Shown piece by piece: positions 59,092 through 60,516 of a DNA stretch of 60,516 bases. The stretch is from assembly GCA_027622905.1 (NCBI GenBank), contig JAQBVV010000003.1:1-60516 (forward strand). Reading direction: 5' to 3'. The DNA comes from Acidobacteriota bacterium. GTDB taxonomy: Bacteria; Acidobacteriota; Vicinamibacteria; Vicinamibacterales; UBA2999. The position numbers were made by a program, and so were the translations under genes. The notes below the pieces were generated by a model. That model was not told the origin of the DNA. It searched no databases and saw only the letters and a program-made list of their open reading frames with translations. Position 1 is the first letter of the stretch; each line of letters begins with the position of its first letter.

Positions 59092-59537
59092 TTGTTTCGT
59101 TCGAGGGTTTGCAGGAGTATCGCGGGGCGGTCGGGATGGTCGATGGCGCGTTCGACCCTCTTCACAAGGGCCACATCGAGTATTTTCGGGCCGCGGCCGC
59201 GGCGGTCGATGTGCCCTTGCTCTGCAATGTCGCTTCGGATCGCTACGTCAGCAGCAAGCATCCGCCGCTGCTCCCCGAAGATCACCGAGCGGCGATCGTG
59301 GATGCGATCAGACACATCTCCTATACCCACATCAATGAGTACGACACCGAGGCGATCCTCCGCGAACTGCGACCTCGATACTACATAAAAGGGAAGGACT
59401 GGGAGGGTCGATTGCCGCCAGACCAGTTGCGCATCTGTGCCGAGCACGACATCGGCATCGTCTATTTGGATACGGTGATCGATTCGTCGACCCGGATTCT
59501 TGAACAATTTTTGTCTTCGAAGCAGACCACACGATGA
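59088..59537 (+). CDS. HxGH nucleotidyltransferase (cytidylyltransferase-like)
   Basis: A 149-residue single-domain enzyme from GTG 59088 (GTGA overlap). GAFDPLHKGHIEYF contains the H26-x2-H29 motif, and YYIKGKDWEG resembles the substrate loop of the RfaE/HldE C-terminal domain and of glycerol-3-phosphate cytidylyltransferases. It should join a sugar phosphate or polyol phosphate to CMP, AMP or another nucleotide. The usual TagD ISTT motif is replaced by DSSTR near the end, so a plain glycerol phosphate substrate is uncertain. It probably supplies an activated precursor for one of the nearby transferases. Confidence 0.8.
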   Translation: MIVSFEGLQEYRGAVGMVDGAFDPLHKGHIEYFRAAAAAVDVPLLCNVASDRYVSSKHPPLLPEDHRAAIVDAIRHISYTHINEYDTEAILRELRPRYYIKGKDWEGRLPPDQLRICAEHDIGIVYLDTVIDSSTRILEQFLSSKQTTR

Positions 59538-60196
59538 ATATTACAGAGTTTGAGCGGCGGGTTGCCGATCAGCACGCCGTTGCAGCCGGACACTACGATG
59601 CCGAGTACTTTACCGGTGACTGGCGCGATGCCGGCAACAACTACAACCTTGAAACGCGACGCGAAATCGAGGGAAAGAATCCGGCCCTCATCAAGGAGGT
59701 GTTCCAGCCAACCAAGGTTCTTGACCTTGGTTGTGGACCCGGCGCGCTCATGCACCTTCTCTACGAACTTGGCGTGGACGTTGACGGGATCGATTTTGCC
59801 CAGAGCAGCATGGAGCTGGCGACTCCGGAGGTGCGCGATCGGATATCCGTAGGGCAGGTGGGGGACTCGACGTTGAAGCCGGATGCGGCATACGACCTGG
59901 TCATCTGCCGGGAGGTGCTCGAGCATTTGACGGTCCTGCAGGTCAAGCAGGCCGTGGCCAACATGGCACGGATGACGTCACGGTTTATTTACGTCACGAC
60001 GAGGTTTCATCCGAGCCCGGAAAGCCTCCTTGATTTCACGACGCAGTTCGATGTCGATCCCTCCCACATCACACTGCTGAACAAGGACATGCTGCGGCTG
60101 ATGTTCGTCCTTGAAGGATGTCGCTCGCGTCCTGACCTTGAGGCAAAAATGGACTGGGGCCACAAGGGGCGTGTGCTGGTGCTTGAGAAACCGTAG
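59534..60196 (+). CDS. class I SAM-dependent methyltransferase
   Basis: A 220-residue enzyme (ATGA overlap). Motif I is VLDLGCGPGALMHLL near 61-75, the strand 2 acidic residue is in DGIDFA, and motif IV is YDLVICREVLEHL. The N-terminus holds HYDAEYFTGDWRD, a lid-like element common in sugar and lipid methyltransferases. There is no CxxC domain, unlike the genes at 28862 and 51761. It is followed directly by an aminotransferase gene, so it may act on the same nucleotide sugar. Confidence 0.82.
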   Translation: MNITEFERRVADQHAVAAGHYDAEYFTGDWRDAGNNYNLETRREIEGKNPALIKEVFQPTKVLDLGCGPGALMHLLYELGVDVDGIDFAQSSMELATPEVRDRISVGQVGDSTLKPDAAYDLVICREVLEHLTVLQVKQAVANMARMTSRFIYVTTRFHPSPESLLDFTTQFDVDPSHITLLNKDMLRLMFVLEGCRSRPDLEAKMDWGHKGRVLVLEKP

Positions 60197-60516
60197 GTGA
60201 TACCGCTCGCCGATCTGAAGGCGCAGTATCGCAGCCTCAAGACTGAAATCGACGCGGCGGTCGGGCACGTCCTCGAGAATGCCCAGTTTGCGCTTGGCCC
60301 TGCGGTCGAAGGATTCGAGCGTGACTTCTCGTCGTATTGCGGGACCGCGCACACCGTCGCGGTGAATTCGGGAACGAGCGCCTTGCATGTGGCGTTGCTG
60401 GCCGCTGGCGTAGGTCCGGGCGATGAAGTCATCACCGTGCCATTCACTTGGATCAGTTCATGTGAAGTAATCGGTCTTGTTGGCGCGACCCCCGTGTTCG
60501 TCGATATCGATCCGGT
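60197..60516 (+). CDS. DegT/DnrJ/EryC1/StrS-type sugar aminotransferase (3' truncated)
   Basis: GTG 60197 directly follows the methyltransferase stop and the frame runs out of the window after 106 codons. The visible part reads IPLADLKAQYRSLKTEIDAA, FALGPAVEGFERDFSSYCG, VNSGTSALHVALLAAGVGPG and TVPFTWISSCEVIGLVGATP. These are the classic N-terminal segments of PLP-dependent nucleotide-sugar aminotransferases. The catalytic lysine lies beyond the window. It would add an amino group to a keto sugar, as needed for the amino sugars the deacetylase and formyltransferase imply. Confidence 0.9.
   Translation, partial: MIPLADLKAQYRSLKTEIDAAVGHVLENAQFALGPAVEGFERDFSSYCGTAHTVAVNSGTSALHVALLAAGVGPGDEVITVPFTWISSCEVIGLVGATPVFVDIDP

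Noticed and set aside
1..60516. Search for CRISPR arrays, tRNA or rRNA genes, transposases, integrases and phage genes
   Set aside because: None seen. The repeated elements here are protein-coding paralogues, not short DNA repeats, and no mobile-element enzyme motif appeared in the reading frames.

Overview
The window is one long glycan-biosynthesis and export region from a GC-rich bacterium. Coding density is high, GTG starts are common, and many neighbouring genes overlap by four bases (ATGA or GTGA). I see no rRNA, tRNA, CRISPR array, transposase or phage gene. The Wzt/Wzm-type ABC exporter and the nonulosonic-acid (sialic-acid-like) genes indicate a cell-surface polysaccharide or glycan. 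The taxon cannot be fixed from sequence alone. Composition and gene style would suit Acidobacteriota or another GC-rich Gram-negative-type phylum, but this is a guess.

Layout. (1) 1-12.7 kb, plus strand: a GT39-like membrane glycosyltransferase cut by the window edge, a methyltransferase, a multi-pass membrane protein, a GT4 glycosyltransferase, two asparagine-synthase-like amidotransferases flanking a glycosyltransferase-YdcF fusion, a nucleotide-sugar epimerase/decarboxylase and a small membrane protein. (2) 12.9-15.8 kb, minus strand: two adjacent radical SAM proteins. (3) 16-20.5 kb: a dolichyl-phosphate-glucose-synthase-like GT2, two small helical proteins, a small membrane-anchored protein, a DCC1-family thiol oxidoreductase and a coiled-coil methyltransferase. 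(4) 20.5-28.5 kb: a GT-C-like membrane protein, the exporter ATPase with a C-terminal cargo-binding-type domain, two different ABC-2 permeases, another membrane protein, and on the minus strand the first member of a paralogous enzyme family (here 'family A'). (5) 28.8-31.8 kb: a methyltransferase and an HTTM-domain membrane protein. (6) 32.3-60.5 kb: a dense plus-strand array described next.

The array is the notable part. Two unrelated, probably GT-B-like enzyme families are each amplified. Family A has seven copies in the window (six intact, one broken by an internal deletion plus frameshift). Family B has six copies. One 894-residue protein joins A and B in one chain. Among them lie two NeuC-type UDP-sugar 2-epimerases, one NeuB-type nonulosonate synthase, two NeuA-type cytidylyltransferases, a sugar N-formyltransferase, a NodB-type deacetylase, a GT2, methyltransferases, a 4-Cys NAD-dependent epimerase, a small HxGH nucleotidyltransferase and a DegT-type aminotransferase cut by the window end.

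Working model (inference): the NeuC/NeuB/NeuA, formyl, deacetyl, amidotransferase and aminotransferase genes make and decorate unusual CMP-activated and other nucleotide sugars. Families A and B transfer these residues in order onto a growing cytoplasmic chain. Methyltransferases may cap it, and the two-permease ABC exporter moves it out. GT-C-like, HTTM and DCC1 proteins then act at or outside the membrane. Expansion of A and B suggests a long glycan built from many distinct linkages.
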